Assembly (NCBI GenBank): GCA_963824395.1
Contig: CAWGPF010000001.1
Span: 1,178,001 to 1,242,000 of the forward strand
DNA: 64,000 nt
DNA from: 13-2-20CM-66-19 sp963824395
Lineage (GTDB): Bacteria; Pseudomonadota; Gammaproteobacteria; Steroidobacterales; Steroidobacteraceae
Direction: 5' to 3'
Shown: one piece after another, positions 22,580-33,188 of the stretch
How positions within the stretch are numbered: the first letter of the stretch is position 1
Layout: each line of letters begins with the position of its first letter
Made by a program: the position numbers and the translations under genes
The notes under the pieces: model-generated
Told to the model about the DNA's origin: nothing
Seen by the model: the letters and a program-made list of their open reading frames with translations, nothing else
Databases searched by the model: none

Positions 22580-23887
22580 ATGTACCTAGAACCCTTCAAA
22601 CTCAAGGAGTTGCCATTCCGGCTCAGCCCGGACCCGCAGTTCCTTTACCTCTCCAAGCAGCACGCGCGCGCCAAGGCGTACATGGAGTCCACCATCTGGT
22701 TCACGGATGGCTTCGTCGTCATCACCGGCGAAATCGGCTCCGGCAAGACCACCCTGATCGAGTCGTTCCTGAAGGAAGTGCCCGCCGACGTGGTGGTGGC
22801 GCAGATCAACCAGACGCAGGTGACGGCCATCGACTTCCTGCAGTCGGTGCTGGCGCAGTTTGGCTTCTCGCCCTTCAAGATGCGCAAGGCCGAACTGATC
22901 GCAACCCTCAACAACTTCCTCATTGAGCAGTATGCCGCCGGACGGCGGGTGCTGCTGATCGTCGATGAGGCGCAGAACCTCAGCATGCGCGTGCTCGAGG
23001 AAATCCGCATGCTCTCGGGGGTCGAGACCACCAAGGAGAAGGTGCTGCGCATCATCCTGGCCGGCCAGCCCGAGCTCAACGACAAGCTCGATGCCCCCGA
23101 GCTCGAGCAGCTCACGCAGCGCGTGCGGCTGCGCTTTCACCTGCAGACGCTCTCCGAGAGCGAGACGCGCGGCTACATCCAGCACCGCCTCGAGGTCGCC
23201 GGCGCCGGGGACCGCGAGCTGTTCGCCTCCGACACCTACGCGGAGATCTTCCGTTACGCCGGGGGCGTGCCGCGCCTGATCAACACGCTGTGCGACACGG
23301 CCATGATGGCGGCCTTCACCGCCGACCGCGACACCGTGACGCGCGCCGACATCCTGAGCGCCGTGCAGGAGCTGCAGTGGGTGGACTTCGCGCACCGCCC
23401 GCACCACCACGCCGCCGAGGCCGAGCGCCTCGCGCCGCCGCCGGCGGCTGCCGGCAGCGGCGGCCGGCCGGCGCTGGCGCGCCTGCTGGTCGCCACCGAC
23501 GGCCGCACCGTGCAGGAGATCCCGCTGCACACCGGGCGCGTCATCGTCGGGCGCACCCCCGACAACGACCTGCACATCGACAGCCGCTTCATCAGCCGCC
23601 ACCACTGCCAGGTCATCACGACGCCCCACTCCTGCGTCATCGAGGACCTCAACAGTACCAACGGCATTTTCGTGAAATCCAACCGCGTGCGACGCCATTA
23701 CCTGAACGATGGCGACGTGGTGCTCATCGGCAAGCACGAGCTGATCTACGTCGATGAGCGCGCCGGGCGTGCCCGCAACACCCTTGCCGACACCCTGCCC
23801 GAGCTGCAGGTGCTGCGCGACAGCGCCGCGCAGGCGGCGGAGAGTGACGAGGAAGAGGACGACGCCGGGACGCCCCTCGAGAAGTGA
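22580..23887 (+). CDS. ExeA/GspA-like AAA ATPase fused to an FHA domain
   Basis: 435 residues. The first 280 form an ExeA/GspA-type AAA+ ATPase: opening MYLEPFKLKELPFRLSPDP, Walker A GEIGSGKTT at 50-58, Walker B LLIVDEAQNL near 124, and sensor GGVPRLINTLCD. After a linker, residues about 310-405 form an FHA domain (VIVGRTPDNDLHIDSRFISR, EDLNSTNGIFV) that should bind phosphothreonine. Typical ExeA proteins have a peptidoglycan-binding C-terminus instead. No secretion genes lie nearby. An acidic tail (ESDEEEDDAG) follows. ATG at 22580 matches the family start; an upstream in-frame start at 22544 overlaps purK. Cellular process is inferred only. Confidence 0.88.
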   Translation: MYLEPFKLKELPFRLSPDPQFLYLSKQHARAKAYMESTIWFTDGFVVITGEIGSGKTTLIESFLKEVPADVVVAQINQTQVTAIDFLQSVLAQFGFSPFKMRKAELIATLNNFLIEQYAAGRRVLLIVDEAQNLSMRVLEEIRMLSGVETTKEKVLRIILAGQPELNDKLDAPELEQLTQRVRLRFHLQTLSESETRGYIQHRLEVAGAGDRELFASDTYAEIFRYAGGVPRLINTLCDTAMMAAFTADRDTVTRADILSAVQELQWVDFAHRPHHHAAEAERLAPPPAAAGSGGRPALARLLVATDGRTVQEIPLHTGRVIVGRTPDNDLHIDSRFISRHHCQVITTPHSCVIEDLNSTNGIFVKSNRVRRHYLNDGDVVLIGKHELIYVDERAGRARNTLADTLPELQVLRDSAAQAAESDEEEDDAGTPLEK

Positions 23888-23893
23888 GACCCT

Positions 23894-24145
23894 TCAGGGG
23901 TCCTTGCCGGGTTCCAGGGAGTCAGGATCCGCGTACTGCGAGCGCAGCTCGCGGTAGTCGCGCCGCCGCAGCACGAGCACCACGCCACCGAGCAGCAGCA
24001 GGAATCCGATCAGACCCACGAGCAGGCTCAGGATCCCGTGCGCGGCGAGCAGGTAACTGCCGCCGAGCACCGCCAGCCCACAGATTATGTAGAACCAGGG
24101 CAGGCCTTCGTAGATGGGGCGCGACAGCTGCGGCATGCGCTCCAT
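23894..24145 (-). CDS. Small two-helix membrane protein
   Basis: 83 residues. Two hydrophobic helices, about 17-35 (FYIICGLAVLGGSYLLA) and 39-60 (LSLLVGLIGFLLLLGGVVLV), then a basic RRRDYRELRSQYAD and an acidic end. Topology predicts both termini on the cytoplasmic side. I recognise no family with certainty. It converges on the ATPase-FHA gene, leaving six bases between stops. Confidence 0.7.
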   Translation of the reverse strand: MERMPQLSRPIYEGLPWFYIICGLAVLGGSYLLAAHGILSLLVGLIGFLLLLGGVVLVLRRRDYRELRSQYADPDSLEPGKDP

Positions 24146-24216
24146 CCTAACCCCGGCGACCCGGTGTTTGGTACCACGGCGTGTTGGATTGCCGCGGCCG
24201 TGGTCGCAGCCGCGCT

Positions 24217-24381
24217 TCAGCCCAGACCGAACATCCGCGCCAGGCGCTCGAGGAGCCCGGGCTTCCAGCCGTCCACTCCGTAGTCGGTCGGCTGCTTCTT
24301 GCGGCGGCTCATTTCCACTACCAGCTCGGCGGGCAGCTTCAGCTGCGGGGACTCAATCGTCGCGTCTTCGGAGAACATCAT
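24217..24381 (-). CDS. 54-residue hypothetical protein
   Basis: An open frame beginning ATGATG encodes 54 residues: MMFSEDATIESPQLKLPAEL, then VVEMSRRKKQPTDYGVDGWK and PGLLERLARMFGLG. AAGGA lies about seven bases upstream on the minus strand. The composition, with an acidic start, an RRKKQ patch, a DGWKPG turn and an amphipathic end (LLERLARMFGL), looks like a real small protein. Usage is GC-rich like its neighbours. No family recognised. It is placed 168 bases downstream of tldD on the same strand. Confidence 0.6.
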   Translation of the reverse strand: MMFSEDATIESPQLKLPAELVVEMSRRKKQPTDYGVDGWKPGLLERLARMFGLG

Positions 24382-24549
24382 CGAAGGTCCTTCAACGTTG
24401 CTTGGTTTGTCGGCCAGCGCAACGTTACGGACTCAAGAGCGCAGCGGGCGTGTGGAGAATCACACTTGGCACGCCGCGGCATTATGTCGTCGCGACCGCG
24501 GCGCGCATGCGTCAGGATGTGACGACAGGGGTCAGGGCTTTCCGTCAAA

Positions 24550-26000
<1,451 letters not shown>

Positions 26001-26004
<4 letters not shown>

Positions 26005-26834
26005 GAGGGCACGGTTCCTTCGCAAAAGACTCGGTGGCCCAGCGCGGGGAAGCTCTCCCGCACCTGGGATTGTCGGGCAGTGTCGATCTCGGCGAGGGCG
26101 TAGCCGGTGCCGCGCGGCACGCGCTTGAGCACCCGCCCCCAGTAGTCGACGATCATGCTGTCGCCGTAGGTCTCACGCCCGCTCGGGTGAAAGCCCGACT
26201 GCGCCGGCGCGATAACGTAGCAGAGATTCTCGATCGCCCGCGCCCGCAGCAAGGTCTCCCAGTGCGCGCGCCCCGTCGGACCGGTGAAGGCCGACGGCAC
26301 CACCAAAAGCTGCGCCCCGGCGGCGCTTAGTTGCCGATAGAGCTCGGGGAAGCGCACGTCGTAGCACACCGAGAGGCCCAGCCGGCCGGCCGGGGTGTCG
26401 ATCACCTGCACGTGCGAGCCGGCGGCGACGTGCGCCGACTCGCGGTAGCTCTCCGCGCGCCCGGGAATATCCACATCGAAGAGGTGGATCTTGTCGTAGC
26501 GCGCCACCTGGCAGCCCTGCGCATCGAACACCAGGGACGCTGCGGCGACACGCCCGTCGGCGCCGGCGCGCAGCGGCGTCGTGCCGCCGATGAGCCACAC
26601 CTTCAAGCGCGCCGCGGTGGCGCCAAGGAAGTCCTGTACCGGCCCGCTGCCGGCGCTCTCGGCCACGGCGCGCTTGTCGGCATCCTTCAGTCCCATGAAC
26701 GAGAAGTTCTCCGGCAGCGCTACGAGCCGGGCGCCCGCGGCGGCGGCCGCCTCGATCAGCGCCCCAGCCTGCGCGAGGTTCGCGGCCACATCCGGGCCGG
26801 ATGTCATCTGCAGCGCTGCGACTTTGACTGTCAT
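26001..26834 (-). CDS. Carbon-nitrogen hydrolase (Nit/YafV-like, deaminated glutathione amidase type)
   Basis: 277 residues of nitrilase superfamily. The catalytic triad is visible: Glu in LVALPENFSFMG, Lys in ARYDKIHLFDVDIPG, and Cys in LGLSVCYDVRFPELYR. The HLFDVDIPG and SFHPSG-like features (AQSGFHPSGRETYGDSMIVD) match the Nit1 group, which repairs deaminated glutathione. The gene lies between yhdP and tldD, a conserved order (yhdP-nit-tldD). Start ATG at 26834 gives MTVKVAALQMTSGPD, the family start; a longer upstream frame overlaps yhdP and is rejected. Confidence 0.93.
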
Positions 26835-26848
26835 GAGTCGGTTGGGCC

Positions 26849-29800
26849 TCATTCCGCAGGTACCACTATGGGGTCGTTCCAGCCGCCCCGCAAACGCAGT
26901 ACCGTGCGACCGCCGTCCGCGGCCGCCCCCGTCAGCCAGCCCCGCAGCGACAGCCACAGAGCGGCCATCTTCGGGGTCGGCCCGAGGCGCCGTACTGCCG
27001 CCGGCAGGCGTTCCTCGCCGCGCAGGATGAAGGCTTCGCCGTCGTAGTCGCGCTCGAGGAGTCCGACCCGGGCGCGCACCACCATCTCCGTGTCGCCATC
27101 CACGTGCAGGTTGGCAGTGCTCGCCACGCCGTCCTCGATTTCGTAGTCGGCGCTGAGGCGGGCAAAGCGCAGCGACGCGCTCGCGGGCGGCGACGGCGCA
27201 GCCATGCCGCTAGCCAGGGCCGGTACCAAGAGAAGCGCCAGCGGGGTGTCCCCGGGGGCCGCGGCCGCGGCCCGCGTGGCGCCCTCTTGCAGCTGCATAT
27301 GGAGATGTCCGCCGAGGGTTGCAAGGGGCACGCCCCGGCTCCCGGACCAAGTCAGCTCCCCGCCAAGATGCGCCGCCGTGGCACTCAGATCGGGCCGCAG
27401 GCCGAAGGCGGCGAGCGTTGCCGCAAGGTCGGTGCTGTCGAGATCAAAGCGTATGCGGCAGGAGCCCTGGGTTACGCAGCGGCCGGAGGCCTGCAGCTCC
27501 TGGGCCGCCCCCCCGAGGCGCACGTTCGCCGCCAGAGCGCCACCGGGTTGCGGACTGAGGTCGGCGACGAGCGCGCCGAGGGTCTGTCCCTGCAGGCGCA
27601 GCTCATCCACGCTCAGACGCACCGGGCCGCCGAGCACTGCGGGAAGCGCTGCGGCGAAGACCGCATCCTGCGGCTGCGCGAGCCCGTACTGCACCAGGTG
27701 CGCGCGCGCCGGATCGGCAGCGTCCGCCACGGCAGGCCAGGAAAAGGCAGCGTCGAAACCCGCACCGTGCACCTCGAGTTCCCCGCCCTTGGTGTCCGCC
27801 CGGGCGTTGACGTCCACCCCGCTGACGTTGCGCGCCCCGAAAGTGAGCTCGGCGGCGCTCAGGTGTGCCTCCAGCGGCGGCAGGACCGGTGAGCGCCCCG
27901 CCAGGCGGCACAGTGCCAGATAGGAGGGCAGGTCAAGATGCGCGATCCGCCCCTGCAGCGCGAGCACCGGCGTCGCCGGCAGTGCGCCAAACTCATCGCC
28001 CAGGGCGAACGTGCCACGTTCGATGCGCCAGCGCTCGCCGCGGCGTTCGAGCACGGCGAGCGCCCGCAGCCGCTCCCCGAGGCTCACCTGCAGCTGCGCT
28101 GCGAGCCCGCCACCGTGCGCCTCCAGGTGCAGCGGCAGCGCGCCGCCGGCGCTCTTGGCCAGCGGCTCGGGCAGGACGCTGGCCACTTCGGTGAGGCTCG
28201 AGTCGGCGCGCACCTGCCAGCGCGGCTCGGTGGCAGCCGACTCGGTGCGCGCCGTCAGCTGTGCGCTCCATTCGGCAGCGCCGGTCAGCGGCGAGACGGG
28301 CGCATCGATGCCGCCTGCGAGCAGCGCCTCGCGTACCGGGAACTCCCCGCGCGCCGCGATGAGGAGGGCGGCATCCGCGTGGCGTTCGCTCAACGCCAGC
28401 GTCACCGGGCCGCCGAGCCACTGGCCGGTGAGGCCTGAGCGCTGCAGCCGTCCGGCCGCAAAAGCCAGCGTTCCCTGCAGCCCCTCCACCGGGGGCAGCC
28501 CCGCCAGCACGCGCAGGCGTACGCCCTGCAGGAGCGCGCGCAGCTCGCGGCGCGCGACAGGCTGGTGCGGCGCGCTTCCCGGGACCACCAGGTCAAGGTC
28601 GGCCCGCAGCGCCCCGTCCAGGTCGAGGTTCGCAGCCCCGGGCGCCGCCGCGATGAGCCGCGGGTGCTCGCGCAGCCAGGCGAGTGCTTCGCGCGCATTG
28701 CCCTTGAGGCGCGCGTGCACGCGCAGCGCCTGCGCGCCGTACGCATCCCAGCTCGCCTCGGCGCTGCTCAGTTCGAGCGCGCCGCTGCGCGCACCACTCA
28801 GGCTGGCGCGGACGCGGCCGTCGCGCCACTCGATGCGGGCCGCCAGGTCCTGCACCTGAGGCCAGTCCGCGTCCGCCGCCAGCGCTGCATCCGTGAGCGC
28901 AAGGCTGCCGTGCGAGGCGAGCGATGCCGGGGCGCTCAGCATGCCGGTGAGCTCGAAGTCGGCACTCTCGATGCGCCCGGCGCGCAGCCGCCCGATCAGG
29001 GGCGCCAGGTCCGCGAGCGCCCCGGGATTCAGGAGTGATGCGAGCTGCGCTGCGTCGGCATTGACGATCCGCACCCGCGCCACGAGCCGCGGCGGCGCCT
29101 CCGCAACTGCCGCGGCGAGCACCACGCGCGCTTCAAGCCGCGCTGCCGCGGCAGCGAGCGTGAGATCGTCACTGCGCACGCTCCAGCGCGCGCCATCAAA
29201 GCCGGCGCTGAGCCCCGCATGCACCTCGAGGCCCTCAAGCGTCACTGGCGTCGCCCGAGTGAGCACCAGGGTGGCCGCGGAGGCAGCAAGTTGCGCCTCG
29301 AGAGAAGTTTCGGAAAAGCCGACCCGCGCGCTGAGACCTGCAAGGTGCAGGTCCGCGGCCTGGCAGGCAAGGGTGAGCCCGCTCAAGACGGCCTGCCCCT
29401 GCAGGCGTGCGCCCGGCGCCCGGGCGCCGTCCCAGTCGAATTCTGCGTTCTGTGCAAGGCCCGTCACTGTCACCGTGCCAAGCGGCAGCTGTGGGAGATA
29501 CCAGTGCGCCAGGGCCTGCAGGGCCGGCAGTGCCAGCGCGTGAACCGTGCCGTGCGCACGGCCCGCGGAGAGGACGAGGCGCGCGCTCGCCTGCGGGCTG
29601 CCGGTCCCGGTCCCGAGTGATCCCACCGCCAGGCGCCACCCCGCATCGGTACGCGTCAGCTGCCAGTTGGCCTGCAGCGCCGGCAGCTGCAGCGGCGCGC
29701 CACCGGCGGCGCGCGCCTCCCATTCGGGCGCCCGCGCGGCGAACTCGCCGGCGATCCGTACCGCAGTACCCCCGGCAAGCGTGGCCGTGAATTCGAGCCT

Positions 29801-30607
29801 GCCGGAGCCGGCGCTCGGCAGATAGGGCCGCAGCGGCGGCAAGAGGGGGCGCCAGCGTGCGAGGCTCAGCTGCGCGCCACTGAAGGTCAGTGCGCCACCC
29901 AGGCTGCGACGCTGTGCCGGATCACCGGTGAGCTCGAGCGACAGCAGCGCCGCTTCGGCGGGATTCCCCGCAAGCAGCAGCTGTGCCTGGGCGCTCCAGT
30001 GGGCGCCCAGGCGCCGCAGCTGCGCGTGCGTCACGTTGACACTCACGGGGTCCGACGCATCACCCGCCAGGCGCACGCTCGCGCCCTCGACATCGATGCG
30101 GCCGCCGCGCCAGCGAGAGAGCAGGCGCGGTGCGGCGGCGATGAGGCTCGCCTGGGATGCGCGCGAGGGGCCGGGTGCGGCGCCCGAGGGCTGCCCGGCG
30201 AAATCAAGGTCGACGCCCGTCAGGGTGATGCGACCGGCTTCCGCATGCCCGCTGCGCACGCTGCGCCAGGCGTCGAGGCCGACGGTGAGCTGGGCGGCAT
30301 GCAGCAGCGGCGAGCCGGCAGCTTCCCCGAGCGACACGTCGCTGAATACCGCCTCGGGGCCGTACCAGCCCCAGCGCAGCGCCAGCCGCCCGAAGGTGAT
30401 CTCGAGGCCGGTCGCTTCGCGGATCAGCTGTTGGAGCGCGGCGCGATGCTCAGGAACGCGCGCCGCGATCAGCTCACGGGTGGTGAGCAGCAGGACGGCA
30501 AGGGCGAGCGCGCTGCCGAGGACCGCGGCGAGCAGGCGCAGCGTGGCAGCGCCGCCGGGAGCGGCGCCGGCCGGCGCGACAGCAGGCTCTGCGGGCTTCT
30601 CGCGCAC
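26849..30607 (-). CDS. yhdP: YhdP family AsmA-like protein (TamB/AsmA group, phospholipid transport)
   Basis: About 1,252 residues (E. coli YhdP 1,266). An N-terminal membrane helix (LRLLAAVLGSALALAVLLLT, roughly 22-41) is followed by a very long periplasmic region of beta-rich repeats, with typical ITFGRLALRWGWYGPEAVF and GSGRLEFTATLAGG-like strands. The C-terminal end carries the conserved DUF3971/AsmA-like block. YhdP is one of three AsmA-like bridges that move phospholipids to the outer membrane. I choose GTG at 30607 (VREKPAEP), eight to ten bases after GAGG and 11 bases after the rng stop. No ATG fits. Confidence 0.93.
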   Translation of the reverse strand: MREKPAEPAVAPAGAAPGGAATLRLLAAVLGSALALAVLLLTTRELIAARVPEHRAALQQLIREATGLEITFGRLALRWGWYGPEAVFSDVSLGEAAGSPLLHAAQLTVGLDAWRSVRSGHAEAGRITLTGVDLDFAGQPSGAAPGPSRASQASLIAAAPRLLSRWRGGRIDVEGASVRLAGDASDPVSVNVTHAQLRRLGAHWSAQAQLLLAGNPAEAALLSLELTGDPAQRRSLGGALTFSGAQLSLARWRPLLPPLRPYLPSAGSGRLEFTATLAGGTAVRIAGEFAARAPEWEARAAGGAPLQLPALQANWQLTRTDAGWRLAVGSLGTGTGSPQASARLVLSAGRAHGTVHALALPALQALAHWYLPQLPLGTVTVTGLAQNAEFDWDGARAPGARLQGQAVLSGLTLACQAADLHLAGLSARVGFSETSLEAQLAASAATLVLTRATPVTLEGLEVHAGLSAGFDGARWSVRSDDLTLAAAAARLEARVVLAAAVAEAPPRLVARVRIVNADAAQLASLLNPGALADLAPLIGRLRAGRIESADFELTGMLSAPASLASHGSLALTDAALAADADWPQVQDLAARIEWRDGRVRASLSGARSGALELSSAEASWDAYGAQALRVHARLKGNAREALAWLREHPRLIAAAPGAANLDLDGALRADLDLVVPGSAPHQPVARRELRALLQGVRLRVLAGLPPVEGLQGTLAFAAGRLQRSGLTGQWLGGPVTLALSERHADAALLIAARGEFPVREALLAGGIDAPVSPLTGAAEWSAQLTARTESAATEPRWQVRADSSLTEVASVLPEPLAKSAGGALPLHLEAHGGGLAAQLQVSLGERLRALAVLERRGERWRIERGTFALGDEFGALPATPVLALQGRIAHLDLPSYLALCRLAGRSPVLPPLEAHLSAAELTFGARNVSGVDVNARADTKGGELEVHGAGFDAAFSWPAVADAADPARAHLVQYGLAQPQDAVFAAALPAVLGGPVRLSVDELRLQGQTLGALVADLSPQPGGALAANVRLGGAAQELQASGRCVTQGSCRIRFDLDSTDLAATLAAFGLRPDLSATAAHLGGELTWSGSRGVPLATLGGHLHMQLQEGATRAAAAAPGDTPLALLLVPALASGMAAPSPPASASLRFARLSADYEIEDGVASTANLHVDGDTEMVVRARVGLLERDYDGEAFILRGEERLPAAVRRLGPTPKMAALWLSLRGWLTGAAADGGRTVLRLRGGWNDPIVVPAE

Positions 30608-30617
30608 ACCTTCCGCC

Positions 30618-32093
30618 TCAAACGAGTACGACGTCGTACTGGTCGACGCCGTAGAGCGCCTCGACCTGCAGGCGGATCGGACGGCCCACCTGCGCCTCCA
30701 GTTCCCCGAGCGTCGCGGATTCCTCATCGAGCAGGCGGTCCACGACGTCCTGTTGCGCCAGTATCAGCAGCTCACGGCTGGCAAACTGCCGGCTCTGTCG
30801 CACAATCTCCCGAAAGATCTCGTTGCACACGGTTTCCGGGGTGCGCACGAAGCCGCGCCCCTCACAGCTCGGGCACGGCTCGCACAGCAGATGTTCCAGA
30901 CTCTCGCGCGTGCGCTTGCGGGTCATCTCCACCAGCCCGAGCGGCGAGAGGCTGACGATGTGGGTCTGCGCGCGGTCGCCGGCGAGCGCGCGCTCGAGCG
31001 CCGTGAGCACGGCGCGCCGATGCGGTTCATCGCGCATGTCGATGAAGTCGATGATGATGATGCCGCCGAGATTGCGCAGGCGCAGCTGCCGCGCGATGCT
31101 CACCGCCGCCTCGAGGTTGGTGCGGAAGATGGTCTCCTCGAGGTTACGGTGGCCGACGTAGGCACCGGTGTTGACATCGATGGTGGTCATCGCTTCGGTC
31201 TGGTCGATGACCAGGTGGCCGCCGGATTTCAGCGGCACTTTGCGGTCGAGCGCCTTGGCGATCTCCTCCTCGGTGCCGTTCAGGTCAAACAGCGGCCGCG
31301 GGCCGCCATACAGCTCGAGGGCGGAGGCCGACTCGGGCATGAAGGCCGCGGCGAACTGGCGCATGCGCTCGAACTCGCGAGGCGCATCCACCAGAACGCG
31401 GCTCACCCCGCGGGACAGCTCATCGCGCAGCACGCGCAGCGCCAGCGGCAGGTCCTCGTGGACCACGGAACCGGCGCGCGCCGCCGCCGCGCTGGTGCGC
31501 ACGTGTCCCCAGAGCTTCGCGAGGTAGTTCATGTCCTCGCGCAGGTGCTCCGCGCTCGCCCCCTGCGCGGCGGTGCGGATGATGTAGCCGCCTTCCGCGA
31601 CGCCCTCGGCGAGTCCCAGCAGCACGCCCTTCAGCCGGGCCCGCTCGCCCTCATCCTCGATGCGTGCGGACACCCCGATCGCCTGACCGCGCGGCATGTA
31701 CACGAGGTAACGCGACGGCAGGGCGATGAAGGTCGTCAGACGCGCGCCCTTGGTGCCGATCGGATCCTTGATGACCTGCACGAGAATGTCGTCGCCGGCG
31801 TTGAGGAGGCGCCGGATGTCCTCCACCGGGGCAGCCCCGGGTGCGCCGAGCAGCGTGTCATCGCTCTTGGCCACGATGTCGGCGGCATGCAGGAAGGCAG
31901 TGCGCTCGAGGCCGATCTCGACGAACGCGGCCTGCATGCCCGGCAGCACCCGCGAGACGCGGCCCTTGTACAGATTGCTCACCAGCCCGCGGCGGCTGGT
32001 GCGCTCGATGTGGATCTCCTGGACCACGCCGTTCTCCAGGATGGCGGCGCGCGTCTCCCGGGGCGCGACGTTGACCAGGATCTCGATGCTCAT
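30618..32093 (-). CDS. rng: Ribonuclease G
   Basis: 491 residues (E. coli 489). An S1 RNA-binding domain comes early (NLYKGRVSRVLPGMQAAFVE, about 40-59). The catalytic magnesium site is in MTTIDVNTGAYVG (Asp) and IIIIDFIDM (Asp), and the zinc-link cysteines are in CEPCPSCEGRG. RNase G matures the 5' end of 16S rRNA and cuts several mRNAs. It lacks the long RNase E tail. The start ATG overlaps the maf stop by four bases; rng and maf are linked as in E. coli. Confidence 0.97.
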   Translation of the reverse strand: MSIEILVNVAPRETRAAILENGVVQEIHIERTSRRGLVSNLYKGRVSRVLPGMQAAFVEIGLERTAFLHAADIVAKSDDTLLGAPGAAPVEDIRRLLNAGDDILVQVIKDPIGTKGARLTTFIALPSRYLVYMPRGQAIGVSARIEDEGERARLKGVLLGLAEGVAEGGYIIRTAAQGASAEHLREDMNYLAKLWGHVRTSAAAARAGSVVHEDLPLALRVLRDELSRGVSRVLVDAPREFERMRQFAAAFMPESASALELYGGPRPLFDLNGTEEEIAKALDRKVPLKSGGHLVIDQTEAMTTIDVNTGAYVGHRNLEETIFRTNLEAAVSIARQLRLRNLGGIIIIDFIDMRDEPHRRAVLTALERALAGDRAQTHIVSLSPLGLVEMTRKRTRESLEHLLCEPCPSCEGRGFVRTPETVCNEIFREIVRQSRQFASRELLILAQQDVVDRLLDEESATLGELEAQVGRPIRLQVEALYGVDQYDVVLV

Positions 32094-32710
32094 GCGGGCA
32101 GCTCGCGGCGCGCGGCATCCAGCCAGCAGGGCACGCCCGCCTCGGCCAGGAGCTGCCCGGTCTCGTACAGCGGCAACCCCATGACGCCGGAGTAGCTGCC
32201 GCTCAGGTGCTCGATGAACACCGCGCCCCGGCCCTGTACTGCGTAGGCGCCGGCCTTGTCGCGCGGCTCACCGCTGTGCCAGTAGGCGATGCACTCGGCA
32301 CGGCTCAGGTGACGGAAGCGCACCTGGCTGACGCTTAGCCGATGCGCAAGGGCTGCACCGCTGGCGAGTGCCACGGCGGTAAGAACCTCGTGCGTACGTC
32401 CGGAGAGGCGCTCGAGGATGGCGACGGCCTCGGCAGCCCCCGCCGGCTTGCCGAGAATCAGCTGATCGATGACGACGATGGTATCGGCGGCGAGCACCGG
32501 CAGTCCCTGCGCCGCGCTGCCGCCCGCGAGCGCCTTGCTGCGCGCCATGCGCACCACGTAGTCCGCCGGCGCCTCCCCGGCGAGCACCGCCTCATCGATG
32601 TGGGGAGCGCGCACGCTGTGGCTGACGCCGATCTGGTGCAACAGTTCGCGCCGCCGCGGCGACATCGAGGCCAGACACAGGCGCGGCGCGCTCTCTTGCT
32701 GCGTGTCCAT
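32090..32710 (-). CDS. Maf family nucleoside triphosphate pyrophosphatase (dTTP/UTP type)
   Basis: 206 residues. The signature LASMSPRRRELL at the N-terminus, PHIDEAVLAGEAP, LAADTIVVIDQLILGKP and GRTHEVLTAVAL match the YhdE subgroup, which hydrolyses dTTP, UTP and modified nucleotides. The conserved KAGAYAVQGRGA and SGSYSGVMGLPLYET end the domain. ATG at 32710 overlaps the last base of the rlmH stop. Longer upstream frames run into rlmH and are rejected. Confidence 0.94.
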   Translation of the reverse strand: MDTQQESAPRLCLASMSPRRRELLHQIGVSHSVRAPHIDEAVLAGEAPADYVVRMARSKALAGGSAAQGLPVLAADTIVVIDQLILGKPAGAAEAVAILERLSGRTHEVLTAVALASGAALAHRLSVSQVRFRHLSRAECIAYWHSGEPRDKAGAYAVQGRGAVFIEHLSGSYSGVMGLPLYETGQLLAEAGVPCWLDAARRELPA

Positions 32711-33180
32711 CAGTCGCGATGATAGGGATGGTTCGCGAGAATGCTGTGGGCGCGGTAGAGCTGCTCGCTCAGGAGCACCCGCACCATGGCGTGCGGCAGC
32801 GTCAGGCGCGACAGCGACCACCTGAAGTCGGCGCGCTGCAGCACCGGCGGCGCAAGACCGTCGGCGCCGCCGATGAGGAACGCCAGGTCCGCGCCCTCCT
32901 GCATGCGCCCTTTCAGCCAGGCGGCGAGTTCGCGGGTGGACAGCTGCGTGCCGCGCTCATCGAGCGCCACCACGAACTCACCCGGGCGCAGCGCCCCGAG
33001 GAAGCGACGCCCTTCCTCGGCGACGGCGCGCCGCGGATCCGCGGCGGCGGTGCGCGTGGCGGACTCCAGCGCCTGCAACGACACGTTAAGTCCGGGCTTC
33101 AGCCGCCTGAGGTAGTCATCGCAGCCGCTCTTCACCCAGGCGGGCATGCGCGTGCCCACGGCCATCACGCGCACGCGCAC
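32710..33180 (-). CDS. rlmH: 23S rRNA pseudouridine-1915 N3-methyltransferase
   Basis: 156 residues (E. coli 155). SPOUT fold: opening VRVRVMAVGTRMPAWV, ALDERGTQLSTRELAAWL, FLIGGADGLAPPV (SAM loop), and the end LSEQLYRAHSILANHPYHRD, which matches the family exactly. It methylates the modified base in helix 69 of the 70S ribosome. Translation most likely starts at GTG 33180, giving the normal length; in-frame upstream starts would overlap rsfS. Follows rsfS by eight bases, the usual pair. Confidence 0.96.
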   Translation of the reverse strand: MRVRVMAVGTRMPAWVKSGCDDYLRRLKPGLNVSLQALESATRTAAADPRRAVAEEGRRFLGALRPGEFVVALDERGTQLSTRELAAWLKGRMQEGADLAFLIGGADGLAPPVLQRADFRWSLSRLTLPHAMVRVLLSEQLYRAHSILANHPYHRD

Positions 33181-33188
33181 GCGGCGAG

